DNA of 64,000 nucleotides. It comes from Vreelandella hamiltonii (GTDB taxonomy: Bacteria; Pseudomonadota; Gammaproteobacteria; Pseudomonadales; Halomonadaceae). Shown piece after piece: positions 34,763 through 44,208 of this stretch (the stretch's first letter is position 1; every line of letters starts with the position of its first letter). The DNA is taken from contig NZ_BMXN01000005.1 of the NCBI RefSeq assembly GCF_014651775.1, forward strand, positions 1-64,000, read 5' to 3'. The notes below the pieces were generated by a model. That model did not search any database, was not told where the DNA came from, and saw only the letters and a list, made by a program, of their open reading frames with translations. The translations under genes were made by a program, and so were the position numbers.

Positions 34763-35470
34763 TCATTCGCTGGCCAGCTTCGACAGCATCTGATTGACCA
34801 TGCGTGAAGAGTGGTCGGCGGCCACTTCCAGAAACTGCTCGAAGGATAGGTGGTTGTCACCGCTGCCCGGGATATCGGACAGAGCGCGAATCACCACGAA
34901 GGGGCAGCCATACAGATGACAGGTCTGGGCAATGGCGGCACCTTCCATCTCGACCGCCAGCATGGTGGGGAACTGGGCGCGGGTCTTGGCTACCCGCTCC
35001 GGGTCGGCCATGAACGAATCGCCGGTGGCGACCATGCCTTCTTTCACTGTCACTTCGCCCAGGGCGGCAATGGCGCTGCGTGCCACGCTGCGCAGGTGTT
35101 CACTGGCCTGGTAGGCCTCGGGCATGCCGGGCACCTGTCCCAAGGCATAGCCAAAGACCGTGGCATCCACGTCATGGTGGCGCACTTCATCCGAAATGAT
35201 CACATCACCAATGGCCAAGTCCGTGGCAAAACCGCCTGCAGACCCGGTGTTGATGATGGCCTCTGGCTGGTAGCGCTCCAGCAGAATGGCGGTACCGACG
35301 GCGGCGTTCACCTTGCCGATGCCGGATTGGAGAATGACGACTTCCAGCCCATGTAATGTGCCGGTGTGAAATACGAAGCCTGCGTGCTCGGCACGCTCAG
35401 CATCCCCCAGTTGGCTTGCCAGGATGTTCACTTCTTGCGCCATGGCGCCGATGATACCAATACGTTGCAC
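34763..35470 (-). CDS. mtnN: 5'-methylthioadenosine/S-adenosylhomocysteine nucleosidase
   Basis: Cleaves adenine from MTA, SAH and 5'-deoxyadenosine. The 235-residue protein starts at a GTG. Catalytic residues are seen in IGAMAQEVNIL (Glu12), EMEGAAIAQ (Glu about 174) and RALSDIPG (Asp about 197). GGAG is nine bases before the start. It lies 61 bp downstream of folD and could share its transcript; both supply one-carbon and methyl metabolism. Confidence 0.95.
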   Translation of the reverse strand: MQRIGIIGAMAQEVNILASQLGDAERAEHAGFVFHTGTLHGLEVVILQSGIGKVNAAVGTAILLERYQPEAIINTGSAGGFATDLAIGDVIISDEVRHHDVDATVFGYALGQVPGMPEAYQASEHLRSVARSAIAALGEVTVKEGMVATGDSFMADPERVAKTRAQFPTMLAVEMEGAAIAQTCHLYGCPFVVIRALSDIPGSGDNHLSFEQFLEVAADHSSRMVNQMLSKLASE

Positions 35471-35531
35471 CGTGATGTTCTCCGCAGGTCAATGAGGCAG
35501 GGAGCTGCCAGTGTCTAGAGCGTGTCCGGGT

Positions 35532-36392
35532 TCAGCGCTGCTGGTCGTGGCGTTCAGCGGCTTCCAGCGTGTTTTCGAGCAGAGTGGCCACCGTCATGGG
35601 GCCAACGCCGCCAGGCACGGGAGTGATGTGGCTGGCGCGCTCGGCTGCCGCGCTAAAGTCCACGTCGCCGACCAGGCTGCCATCCTCTTGGCGGTTGATG
35701 CCCACATCGATGACCACCGCGCCGGGTTTGATCCACTCACCCTTCACGATGCCGGGTTTGCCCACGGCGACGACCACCAGGTCTGCACGGCTGACGTGAC
35801 TTGCCAGGTCGCGTGTGAAGCGGTGGCAGACCGTTGTCGTACAGCCTGCCAGCATCAGCTCCAGGGCCATGGGGCGGCCCACGATGTTTGATGCGCCAAC
35901 GATCGTGGCGTCCATGCCGCGCACGGCAATGCCGCTTTGTGCCAGCATGGTCATGATGCCTTTGGGCGTGCAGGGGCGCAGGGAGGGCAGCCGTTGCGCC
36001 AAGCGTCCCAGGTTGTAGGGGTGGAAACCATCCACGTCCTTGTCGGGACGGATGCGCTCCAGGATGGGCCTGGCATCGAGGTGTGCCGGTAGCGGTAGCT
36101 GTACCAGAATGCCATCGACGCTGGGGTCGGCGTTGAGTTCGTCTACCAAGGCTTCCAGGGCAGATTGCGTCGTATCGGCGGGCAGGGCATGTTGAAAAGA
36201 AAGAATGCCAGCCTGCTCACAGGCGCGGTGCTTGTTGTTGACATAGACATGTGAGGCAGGGTCCTCGCCGACCACGACCACGGCTAGTCCGGGTGCACGC
36301 ACACCCTCCTGCTGACGCGCCTGGATTCGGGCGGCAACGCGTTGACGGACATGCGCGGCGATGGCTTTGCCATCGATGAGTTGGGCGGTCAT
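35532..36392 (-). CDS. folD: Methylenetetrahydrofolate dehydrogenase/cyclohydrolase
   Basis: Bifunctional enzyme linking 5,10-methylene-THF to 10-formyl-THF. The 286-residue protein has [11 protein letters not shown] with the catalytic Lys (about 54), QLPLPAHLD and PCTPKGI (about 99-105 and 140-146), and the NADP loop GASNIVGRP. It takes up the methylene-THF that the glycine cleavage system makes. It is divergent from the tRNA cluster. Confidence 0.96.
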   Translation of the reverse strand: MTAQLIDGKAIAAHVRQRVAARIQARQQEGVRAPGLAVVVVGEDPASHVYVNNKHRACEQAGILSFQHALPADTTQSALEALVDELNADPSVDGILVQLPLPAHLDARPILERIRPDKDVDGFHPYNLGRLAQRLPSLRPCTPKGIMTMLAQSGIAVRGMDATIVGASNIVGRPMALELMLAGCTTTVCHRFTRDLASHVSRADLVVVAVGKPGIVKGEWIKPGAVVIDVGINRQEDGSLVGDVDFSAAAERASHITPVPGGVGPMTVATLLENTLEAAERHDQQR

Positions 36393-36523
36393 GTAGTGAG
36401 GTCCCTATTGAAGATGGAGAAGCTAATAAAGGATACGGCTCGGTAACCGAGCAATTCGGCTGCGCAATTTTCGCATGGCAGGGCGGTCAGGCAAAGCATC
36501 TATCGAATCAAACACTTTAAGTG

Positions 36524-36551
36524 TTGACTTTAGAATCATAAATAGTAATAT
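36524..36551 (+). promoter_or_regulatory. Promoter of the tRNA operon
   Basis: TTGACT (36524-36529) and TAATAT (36546-36551), 16 bp apart, are followed by a GC-rich discriminator (GCCTCGC). Such discriminators are typical of stringently controlled stable-RNA promoters. The first tRNA starts about 40 bp downstream. Confidence 0.7.
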
Positions 36552-36597
36552 ATGCCTCGCTTGAGACGGGACACGCAGCAGCGGTCAAGGTAAGTAT

Positions 36598-36674
36598 CGG
36601 GATGTAGCGCAGTCTGGTAGCGCGCCTGCTTTGGGAGCAGGATGTCGGGGGTTCGAATCCCTCCATCCCGACCA
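36598..36674 (+). tRNA. tRNA-Pro (anticodon TGG)
   Basis: A 77-nt cloverleaf with CGGGATG/CATCCCG acceptor, anticodon stem CCTGC/GCAGG around TTTGGGA and encoded CCA. T33 gives anticodon TGG, reading CCA/CCG. First of four tRNA genes in one transcript. Confidence 0.97.
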
Positions 36675-36770
36675 TTTACTTGAAGCCGATTACTTGAAGT
36701 CAAAAGTAACACTGCCTTCCAAGCTTTGGTTGTGGTCAAGTGCTCATCGGTATCTCTGGATACATTATGT

Positions 36771-36847
36771 GCGCCTATAGCTCAACCGGATAGAGCAACG
36801 GCCTTCTAAGCCGTAGGTTGCGGGTTCGAGTCCTGCTGGGCGTGCCA
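36771..36847 (+). tRNA. tRNA-Arg (anticodon TCT)
   Basis: A 77-nt cloverleaf with anticodon stem ACGGC/GCCGT around CTTCTAA, T33, anticodon TCT reading AGA/AGG, and T-loop TTCGAGT. The acceptor stem has a G-T pair at its end. CCA is encoded. Confidence 0.94.
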
Positions 36848-36903
36848 TCAAGAAGACGGTCTCGTTTTTTCCAGTCGGTATTATCAAGCATTTGTTTTGT
36901 CAT

Positions 36904-36979
36904 GGTGGATGTAGCTCAGTGGTAGAGCCCCGGATTGTGGCTCCGGTGGTCGTGGGTTCGATCCCCATCATCCACCCCA
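36904..36979 (+). tRNA. tRNA-His (anticodon GTG), copy 1
   Basis: A 76-nt cloverleaf with the extra G-1 of His tRNAs opposite C73, anticodon stem CCGGA/TCCGG around TTGTGGC and anticodon GTG. CCA is encoded. Confidence 0.97.
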
Positions 36980-37010
36980 TCGACAAGACGTTCTGCAGTA
37001 CCCAGGTTGT

Positions 37011-37086
37011 GGTGGATGTAGCTCAGTGGTAGAGCCCCGGATTGTGGCTCCGGTGGTCGTGGGTTCGATCCCCATCATCCACCCCA
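37011..37086 (+). tRNA. tRNA-His (anticodon GTG), copy 2
   Basis: Same 76-nt sequence as the copy at 36904, 31 bp downstream. The two are identical over the tRNA while their flanks differ. No clear terminator is seen between this gene and 37175. Confidence 0.97.
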
Positions 37087-37175
37087 TTAACCTGATTGTC
37101 TCTCCCTCGAAGTTCTACTCTCATATCAACCCCTTTATGTCTTTTGCCAATTCTCTACGGTCAAGCTGTACGTGA

Positions 37176-40100
37176 TCATCTTGGCATAACTTTGATGTTA
37201 TTCCCTTCTGCACGTGTTATTTCCGTTGGCTTGCCCAGCAGATAGCCTTGTGCATAGTCGATGCCCAGTGTGCGCAATTTATCCAGGGTCTCTTGCGTCT
37301 CCACGAATTCAGCGACCGTTTCGATATGCAGCGCTTTGCCTACCGCATGAATCGCTTCGACCATTGCGCAGTCGATGGGGTCGTGGTGCAGGTTGCGGAT
37401 GAAGCGGCCATCGATCTTGAGATAGTCGACCGATAGCTGTTTGAGGTAGCCAAACGACGAGAGTCCCGTACCGAAATCATCCAGGGCGAATTGGCAGCCC
37501 AACGATTTCAGTGTCTGAATCAGCTCGCTGACTTTCGAGAGCTGGGCGATGGCGGCGCTTTCGGTAATTTCGAAGCACAAGCTGCCTTCAGGCAGCTTGG
37601 CGGCACGTACCTGCCGAATCAAGTCGTTGCAGAAGTCGCTATCGGATAACGAGTCGCCGGACAGGTTGATGCCCCAGTGGCCAATGGCGTCGGGTTCCGC
37701 GCTGCGATAGCGGTCGCTCAGCCAGGCGAGCGTGTTGCGAATGACCCAGCGGTCGATACGTGGCATGAAGTGATAGCGTTGTGCCGCGGGTAAAAAGCTT
37801 CCGGGGGCAATCAACTGGCCATGCTCTTCCAGGCGTATCAAAATCTCCTGATAGCCTTTGTTTCGCGTGCATACTGGGTGAACCGGTTGCGCGAACAGAC
37901 GGAAAGTGTCGTTATCCAGTGCATTTTGCAAGCGCTGTACCCACTGCAGCTCTCCGTGCCTCTCCAGCAGCAGGCGGTCTTCGGGCTGGTAGCAGTGAAT
38001 CCGGTTGCGGCCTGCCTCCTTGGCGCTATAGCAGGCGGCATCGGCTGCGTGGAGTGTTTCCGCCAGGCGCCGAGGTTGCGTCGGAGTAATGGCAACGAGC
38101 CCGATACTGACACCGATGCCGAAGGTGTGCTCTTGCCAGGCAAAGCGAAACTGCTCGATGTCGCTGCGCAGCGCTTCGCAAATCAATTTGGCTTTTTCCA
38201 GGGGGCAGTCGGGCAGCAGTAGCGCAAACTCGTCGCCTCCCAGGCGTGCCACGGTATCGCTGTTGCGGACATGCGCTTTCAGCTTGCGAGCCACCTGCCG
38301 GAGCAGTTCGTCACCCGCCTGATGACCACAGGTATCATTGACGATCTTGAATTGGTCGAGATCCAGGTAGCATAGGGCATGGTCGCTTTCCGTCTGTGTC
38401 AGCAGCTTGGCAAGGAGGGCCTCGAAGGCGCGTCGATTGACAAGCTCGGTCAGGTTGTCGTGGGACGCTTGATAGCTGAGTTGTTCGGAGAGCTTGCGCG
38501 TCAGACTGACATCCTGAAAGACCACGACGGCACCCAGAGTAATGCCGCTGCGCGAGCGAATAGGCGAGGCGCTGTGCTGGATGGGGTAGCGCTTTCCATT
38601 GCGGTTCAGCAGCATGCCGGGGTCGGTGTATTGCAGTGGGCGGTGCTGGGTCAGGACATGACGGGCCGGATTGTTGATTGGTTCGTCGCTATGTTCGTCA
38701 CGCAGCTGATAGATACGGTGAATCGGTTTGTTCAAGGCTTCGCTGGCGCCCCAGCCGGTCAAGCGCTGCGCTTCGCTGTTCATGAAGGTAATGTTGCCAC
38801 TGGCATCGCAGGTGATCACCCCGTCGCCAATGGAGGCGAGCGTGGTACGAGCAAGGTCGCGCTCTCGATTCAGCTGCTCTTGCAGCAGTTTTCGCTCGGT
38901 GATGTCCCGCACCATGCCTGAACGTTCCGAGTGTGACCCCGCAGCCCCCTCGCTGACCTGGATTTCGAGATAGCGCACTTGCTGGTCTCCGGTACGTCGC
39001 TTGATTTCCAGACGTGTGCCGGGGGTCAATGGCCGATGAGGAAGCAGCGTGGTAATGGGTTGCCCGACGAGCTGCTGTGCCTGAACGCCGAACAGTGCTT
39101 CAGCGCCGGGGTTGAGGCTGGTGAGCGTGCCATCTGCCTGCCAGGTCAAGACGCCGTCACGCAAATTACGCAGCATGACTCGGGTATGGCCTACGGCGCG
39201 CTCAAGCGCGGCGGATACTCGATTGTAGCTGGCAGCGATTTCCCCTACCTCGGTAAACGGGTCGGCGTCGATGCGCTGGCGCATGTCCCCCTGGCGCTCA
39301 TGCTGGCGCATGTGTTCCAGAAGTTGATGCAGTTCGTTCCGGGCGCCGTGTTCTGCCAGGTTGAGCCCCATTTTCTCTGCCTCCGGTGAAACCCGCAGAG
39401 GCATGATGCGCTTGCTCACTTGCAGCAGGAGCCAGGCGAGGCCAAAGCTCCATGCGCCGCACACGATCACGCCCATGAGCTGAACATGAAACTGCTCCCA
39501 GCGGCTCAGCGAGGTTCCCAGCGCCTCCAGGTTAGCCACCCAGGGTAGTGCCAGCGTGCCCCAGATGCCGGTGACCAGGTGGGCGGGAATGGCGCCTACG
39601 GCATCATCGATGCGTTTTTTGAGCAGCCACTCACTGGCCGCCACCATCAGCACGCCGCTAATGCTGCCCAGAATGAAGGCCGCGTGCAGCGACAGGGCAT
39701 GAGCGCCTGCCGTGACCGCGACAAGACCGGCAATGGCACCGTTGATGGCATACATCACATCGGCATAGCGGCGAATGCGCCAGCCCATCAGCATGGACGA
39801 CAGAATGCCGCCAGCCGCCCCCAGTAGCGTGTTGGCAATGATGCCGGGAATGGCGCTATTGATTGCCAGGGTGCTGCCGCCATTGAAGCCAAACCAACCC
39901 AGAATCATGAACAGTGCGCCCAGCATGGCCAGCGGCAGGTTGCCCGCCGGGAACGGGTTGGCATGAACGCCATCGCGAAAGCGCCCGGTGCGGGGGCCGA
40001 TCACCAGGACGGCGGCCAGGGCCACCCAGCCGCCCACGCTATGCACTACCGTTGCTCCGGCAAAGTCGACGAATCCACGAGCGGCCAGCCAGCCAGGCGC

Positions 40101-40550
40101 GCCACCGAGTAAGCCTCCCCACGCCCAGTGGCCAAACACTGGGTAGATCAATAGTGCTATCCAGAAGGCTGTCCATAGGTAGCCCAGGAAAGGCATGCGC
40201 TCCGCCACTGCGCCTGCCACGATAGTGGCTGCGGTGGCGCAGAACATGGCTTGAAAGATGAACACGGTCATCAGCCAGGCGTTGCTGGCCTCCATTTCCC
40301 AGCCGAATAACGACAGTCCCAGCCAACCCCCCTGTGAAACACCGAACATCATGCCAAAGCCGATCAGCCAGAAAACCGTCACCGAAACCGCGAAGTCGGC
40401 CAGGTTTTTCATGGCGACGTTGATGGCGTTCTTGGTACGGGTAGTGCCGGCTTCCAGGCACAGAAAGCCTGCCTGCATGACGAACACCATGGCGGCGGCC
40501 CAAAGGACCCATAAAGTGTCGAGGAGCCTTGTTTCCAGCATCACTGTCAT
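37176..40550 (-). CDS. Amt ammonium channel fused to HAMP-PAS-PAS-GGDEF-EAL
   Basis: A 1124-residue membrane protein. Residues 1-400 form an Amt/AmtB-type channel keeping the twin His (170 and 324), Asp162, the Phe103 gate and the C-terminal EHG motif. A HAMP-like linker (about 405-455) leads to PAS1 (about 455-560) and PAS2 (about 565-685). GGDEF is at 771-775, with the inhibitory RxxD site (762-765). The EAL domain (about 880-1115) reads EILIRL but keeps Asn962, Glu994, Asp1024/1025, Lys1045 and Glu1081. It could therefore both make and break c-di-GMP in response to ammonium. AAGGAGA precedes the start, a sigma-54 promoter lies upstream, and no glnK is near. Confidence 0.93.
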   Translation of the reverse strand: MTVMLETRLLDTLWVLWAAAMVFVMQAGFLCLEAGTTRTKNAINVAMKNLADFAVSVTVFWLIGFGMMFGVSQGGWLGLSLFGWEMEASNAWLMTVFIFQAMFCATAATIVAGAVAERMPFLGYLWTAFWIALLIYPVFGHWAWGGLLGGAPGWLAARGFVDFAGATVVHSVGGWVALAAVLVIGPRTGRFRDGVHANPFPAGNLPLAMLGALFMILGWFGFNGGSTLAINSAIPGIIANTLLGAAGGILSSMLMGWRIRRYADVMYAINGAIAGLVAVTAGAHALSLHAAFILGSISGVLMVAASEWLLKKRIDDAVGAIPAHLVTGIWGTLALPWVANLEALGTSLSRWEQFHVQLMGVIVCGAWSFGLAWLLLQVSKRIMPLRVSPEAEKMGLNLAEHGARNELHQLLEHMRQHERQGDMRQRIDADPFTEVGEIAASYNRVSAALERAVGHTRVMLRNLRDGVLTWQADGTLTSLNPGAEALFGVQAQQLVGQPITTLLPHRPLTPGTRLEIKRRTGDQQVRYLEIQVSEGAAGSHSERSGMVRDITERKLLQEQLNRERDLARTTLASIGDGVITCDASGNITFMNSEAQRLTGWGASEALNKPIHRIYQLRDEHSDEPINNPARHVLTQHRPLQYTDPGMLLNRNGKRYPIQHSASPIRSRSGITLGAVVVFQDVSLTRKLSEQLSYQASHDNLTELVNRRAFEALLAKLLTQTESDHALCYLDLDQFKIVNDTCGHQAGDELLRQVARKLKAHVRNSDTVARLGGDEFALLLPDCPLEKAKLICEALRSDIEQFRFAWQEHTFGIGVSIGLVAITPTQPRRLAETLHAADAACYSAKEAGRNRIHCYQPEDRLLLERHGELQWVQRLQNALDNDTFRLFAQPVHPVCTRNKGYQEILIRLEEHGQLIAPGSFLPAAQRYHFMPRIDRWVIRNTLAWLSDRYRSAEPDAIGHWGINLSGDSLSDSDFCNDLIRQVRAAKLPEGSLCFEITESAAIAQLSKVSELIQTLKSLGCQFALDDFGTGLSSFGYLKQLSVDYLKIDGRFIRNLHHDPIDCAMVEAIHAVGKALHIETVAEFVETQETLDKLRTLGIDYAQGYLLGKPTEITRAEGNNIKVMPR

Positions 40551-40883
40551 CTGCTTCTCCTTGTCGCTGCATGGTGCGGCGTATGCGCTAATTTGGTGCT
40601 TTATCGGAAGGCGAAGGAATCACTGTCGAGTGACGAGGCAGGCAGCCCCGTCAGCGTGACGAGCGCTTCAAGCACTGCTAACGTGAATGAAGCAATTGTC
40701 GTGCCGTGGCTAGTGGACTCATCCTTATTTTTGATTTTTACGTTAATAAAAACTGAAATTATGATTTAAAACAGTATTTATGACTGTGTAATTGCTGTTT
40801 GATTGGTGATATTTTTCAATATGCTGCGGCGCTGCCAGGACGGGCTGGTAGTGGCATCATCTTTCAATGAGGAGTGCATCAAA
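40551..40883. other. 333-bp divergent region between the Amt fusion and the oxidoreductase
   Basis: An AT-rich stretch (about 40725-40800) sits upstream of a sigma-54 promoter for the minus-strand gene, the usual place for IHF and activator sites. A weak inverted repeat ACAGT-N7-ACTGT is at 40771-40787. A clear NtrC site was not found. No coding sequence is credible. Confidence 0.5.
40691..40706 (-). promoter_or_regulatory. Sigma-54 (RpoN) promoter of the Amt fusion gene
   Basis: Read on the minus strand the sequence is CGGCACGACAATTGCT. It matches the -24/-12 consensus TGGCACG-N4-TTGCW at every position but the first, with the required ten bases between GG and GC. The start near 40680 would give a leader of about 130 nt. 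RpoN promoters are typical of nitrogen-controlled genes. Confidence 0.75.
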
Positions 40884-42125
40884 ATGGCGCGTCAAACAGT
40901 GGTTTTAGGGGCAGGGATGGTTGGCGTCAGTATCGCCTGGCAACTGCAAAAGCGCGGTTTTCAGGTCACCTTAATCGATCGCCGCCAGCCTGGTCGTGAA
41001 ACCTCGTTCGGTAACGCGGGCATCATCCAGCGTGAGGCGGTACGGCCGTATCCGTTTCCTCGCGATATGAAAACCATTTTGAGTGTGCTGCCTAACCGTC
41101 GTGTCGATATTCGCTATCGGCCCACCGGCATGGTCAAGGCGGCCTCTCCGCTGCTCAGTTATTGGCATCATTCGTCGTCGCGGCTCTACAAGAAGATCGT
41201 CCCGGAGTACGCCTCGCTGATTCAGCTGTGTCTCGACGCCCACGCGCCGATGATCGAAGCGGCAGGTGCCGATGCGTTGGTACGTCGCGAGGGCTGGCTG
41301 GAAATCTATCGCACCCCCGAAAAGCTGGCCAAGCGTGTCAAGGAAGCAGAAGAGGCCCGCGATCTCTATGGTGTGCAGTTTGCGGTGCTCGACCGCCAGG
41401 GGGTTGTCGAAAAAGAGCCCCAGCTGGGAGAGCAGATCATCGGGGCCATTCATTGGTTGGACCCTTGGACCGTTGCTGACCCCGGTGGTCTGGTAGCGGC
41501 CTACGCCGAGTCGTTCGTGGCTTTGGGTGGCCAGCTGGTACAAGCGGACATCACCGACGTCAGCCAGCAGGGGGCGCAGTGGCAGGTGAGCACCGCCACC
41601 GACACTTTCACGGCAGATGACGTAGTGATGGCGCTAGGGCCCTGGGCGGGAGAATGGATGAAGCCGCTGGGCTACCACTTCCCGACATTCGTCAAGCGTG
41701 GCTACCATATGCACTACGCCACACAGCCCGATACCAAGCTGCATTACTGGCTGATGGATGCGGAAGTCGGCTACCTGCTGGCCCCCATGAATGCAGGCGT
41801 GCGGCTGACCACGGGAGCGGAGCTGGATCGTCTGGAATCGCCTGCCGACGAAGAGCAGCTAGGGGCTGCAGAGAGCGTGGCGCGAACCATTTTTCCGCTG
41901 GCCGAACGCAAGGACGAACGTGCTTGGAAGGGCGCGCGTCCTTGCCTGCCGGACATGAAGCCGGTAATTGGCCCTGCGCCACGTCATCCTGGCCTGTGGC
42001 TGGCGTTCGGGCATGGCCACCAGGGCTTTACGCTGGGGCCTGCGACTGGCCAGCTGCTGGCCGACATGATGGAAAATAAACCGACAGCCATCGATATGGC
42101 GCCGTTCCGCGCGGACCGCTTCTAG
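40884..42125 (+). CDS. FAD-dependent D-amino-acid dehydrogenase-like oxidoreductase
   Basis: Of 413 residues, the N-terminus has a Rossmann motif (VVLGAGMVGVSIAWQLQKRG, about 6-25), then an Arg-rich substrate part and a C-terminal GHGHQGFTLGPATGQLLADM that closes the FAD site. This matches DadA-type D-amino acid dehydrogenases. The ATG at 40884 has GAGGAG upstream. It is divergent from the Amt fusion; deamination would release ammonium, so shared nitrogen control is possible but only inferred. No dadX racemase is next to it. Confidence 0.85.
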   Translation: MARQTVVLGAGMVGVSIAWQLQKRGFQVTLIDRRQPGRETSFGNAGIIQREAVRPYPFPRDMKTILSVLPNRRVDIRYRPTGMVKAASPLLSYWHHSSSRLYKKIVPEYASLIQLCLDAHAPMIEAAGADALVRREGWLEIYRTPEKLAKRVKEAEEARDLYGVQFAVLDRQGVVEKEPQLGEQIIGAIHWLDPWTVADPGGLVAAYAESFVALGGQLVQADITDVSQQGAQWQVSTATDTFTADDVVMALGPWAGEWMKPLGYHFPTFVKRGYHMHYATQPDTKLHYWLMDAEVGYLLAPMNAGVRLTTGAELDRLESPADEEQLGAAESVARTIFPLAERKDERAWKGARPCLPDMKPVIGPAPRHPGLWLAFGHGHQGFTLGPATGQLLADMMENKPTAIDMAPFRADRF

Positions 42126-42212
42126 ATGTCAGGTCGCTTTCCGGTTTGCTTGGCGTCTGGAAGGGATGTTTGCTAGGCTGTAGATGAAATTCTGCCAGAT
42201 GGAGGCTCCGCA

Positions 42213-42422
42213 ATGGATGTCGCGGTCAGTAATACGGTCAGCACTGCGCTTTACATGAACCAGGCGCAAACGGTCGAGCAGGCGCAAATGCAAATGTTCA
42301 GAGATGCGCTGGAGCAGCAAGCCGATCAAGTCACGGAAGTACTGGCTTCGGCCGATGCGGCAGCACAGCCTGAGCTTGCTCAGGAAGGTAGCGTCGGTAC
42401 CCAGATCAACACCTTCGCCTGA
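42213..42422 (+). CDS. YjfB-family putative motility protein
   Basis: A 69-residue soluble protein starting MDVAVSNTVSTALYMNQAQ, with a Gln-rich helical body and low-complexity tail. The N-terminus resembles the YjfB family, which is called a putative motility protein. GGAGG is a good ribosome site. A strong terminator follows at 42445. No flagellar gene is near. Confidence 0.6.
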   Translation: MDVAVSNTVSTALYMNQAQTVEQAQMQMFRDALEQQADQVTEVLASADAAAQPELAQEGSVGTQINTFA

Positions 42423-42444
42423 AGCTCTCGCTTCTCGATCCCCA

Positions 42445-42469
42445 AACGCCGACCTTGTCGGCGTTTTTT
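42445..42469 (+). terminator. Rho-independent terminator after yjfB
   Basis: AACGCCGAC (42445-42453) and GTCGGCGTT (42457-42465) with loop CTT, followed by TTTT. Confidence 0.92.
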
Positions 42470-42572
42470 GCTTTGGTATGCCGCAGGCAGGGAGTTGCGT
42501 TACCATAGGCGCACCCCGCCACTGTTCTGGCGCTTATTTGGTTATTACGCAGTCCCCTATTTAGAGAACTCC

Positions 42573-44162
42573 ATGTCTGACGCTCAATTAGCGCGCGAAG
42601 CAGAGCTACGCCGCACCTTTGCCATTATTTCGCACCCTGACGCCGGTAAAACGACCATCACCGAAAAAATGCTGCTGTTCGGAAACGCCATTCAGATGGC
42701 CGGTTCGGTGAAAAGCAAGCGCAATGATCGCCACGCGACGTCCGACTGGATGAAGATGGAGCAGGAGCGGGGCATCTCGGTGACCACGTCGGTCATGCAG
42801 TTCCCCTACGGCGGACGCATCGTCAACCTGCTGGACACTCCAGGACATGAGGACTTCTCGGAAGACACGTACCGCACCCTGACCGCCGTCGACTCCGCAC
42901 TGATGGTCATCGATGGGGCCAAGGGTGTCGAAGATCGCACCATCAAACTGATGGAAGTGTGTCGATTGCGTACCACGCCCATCCTCACCTTTGTGAACAA
43001 GATGGACCGCGATATTCGTGACCCCATCGAAGTCATGGATGAAGTGGAGGCGGTGCTCAACATCCAATGCGCCCCGATGACCTGGCCCATTGGCATGGGG
43101 CGGCACTTCAAGGGTGTCTATCATCTCTACAACGACGTGATTCACCTCTATACCCAGGGGCAGGGCAGCCGTATCCCTGACGACAAGCGTATCGAAGGGT
43201 TGGACAACCCGGAGGTGGATGCCTTTCTGGGCGAAGAGCAGGCCGAAGAGCTGCGCATGGAAGTCGATCTGGTGCGCGGCGCTTCCCATGAGTTCGACCT
43301 GGAAGCCTATCGTCGTGGCGAGCTGACCCCGGTCTATTTCGGTACCGCCATGGGTAACTTCGGCGTGCGTGAAATGCTGGACGGCTTCGTCGAGTACGCG
43401 CCATCGCCGCAGCCCCGCGAGACCGATACTCGAGAAGTCACGGCCAAGGACGATCGCTTTACCGGTTTCGTTTTCAAGATCCAGGCCAACATGGACCCGA
43501 ACCACCGTGACCGCATTGCCTTTCTGAGGGTGTGTTCCGGCAAGTACGAAAAGAACATGAAGATGCGCCATGTGCGCATTGGCAAGGACGTCAAGATTGC
43601 CGATGCGCTGACCTTCATGGCCTCGGACCGCTCCCACGTGGAGGAGGCCTGGCCCGGCGATATCATCGGTTTGCACAACCACGGCACCATTCAGATTGGT
43701 GACACCTTTACCGTGGGTGAAGACATGCGCTTCATGGGCATCCCGCACTTCGCGCCGGAGCTGTTCAAGCGCGTGCGCCTGAAAGACCCGCTGAAGATGA
43801 AAGCACTTCAGAAAGGCCTGCAGCAGCTATCGGAGGAAGGGGCTACTCAGGTCTTCATGCCGGTGGATAACAATGACCTGATTCTTGGCGCAGTAGGTAC
43901 GCTGCAGTTCGACGTCGTTGCACACCGCTTGAAGGAAGAGTACAAGGTCGACTGTCTCTACGAGGGCGTCAATGTGCAGACGGCTCGCTGGGTCTATTGT
44001 GACGATGCGAAGATGCTGGAAGAGTTCAAGCGCAAGGCAAGTGCCAACCTGGCGATCGACGGCGGTGGCTACCTGACCTATATCGCCCCGACCCGGGTCA
44101 ATCTGCAAATGACCCAGGAGCGCTGGCCGGATATCCGTTTCCAGCCGACCCGAGAGCACTAA
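42573..44162 (+). CDS. prfC: Peptide chain release factor 3
   Basis: GTPase that frees RF1 and RF2 from the ribosome after peptide release. The 529-residue protein starts at 42573. G1 HPDAGKTT (about 22-29), G3 DTPGHEDF and G4 NKMD are present, and there is a C-terminal EF-Tu-like domain II plus [20 protein letters not shown]. The YjjV-like gene follows 46 bp later, an order also found near prfC in E. coli. Confidence 0.97.
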   Translation: MSDAQLAREAELRRTFAIISHPDAGKTTITEKMLLFGNAIQMAGSVKSKRNDRHATSDWMKMEQERGISVTTSVMQFPYGGRIVNLLDTPGHEDFSEDTYRTLTAVDSALMVIDGAKGVEDRTIKLMEVCRLRTTPILTFVNKMDRDIRDPIEVMDEVEAVLNIQCAPMTWPIGMGRHFKGVYHLYNDVIHLYTQGQGSRIPDDKRIEGLDNPEVDAFLGEEQAEELRMEVDLVRGASHEFDLEAYRRGELTPVYFGTAMGNFGVREMLDGFVEYAPSPQPRETDTREVTAKDDRFTGFVFKIQANMDPNHRDRIAFLRVCSGKYEKNMKMRHVRIGKDVKIADALTFMASDRSHVEEAWPGDIIGLHNHGTIQIGDTFTVGEDMRFMGIPHFAPELFKRVRLKDPLKMKALQKGLQQLSEEGATQVFMPVDNNDLILGAVGTLQFDVVAHRLKEEYKVDCLYEGVNVQTARWVYCDDAKMLEEFKRKASANLAIDGGGYLTYIAPTRVNLQMTQERWPDIRFQPTREH

Positions 44163-44208
44163 TCTCAAGACTCGCCTCAAGACGCCTACCCAAACGAGAG
44201 CGCTTGCT

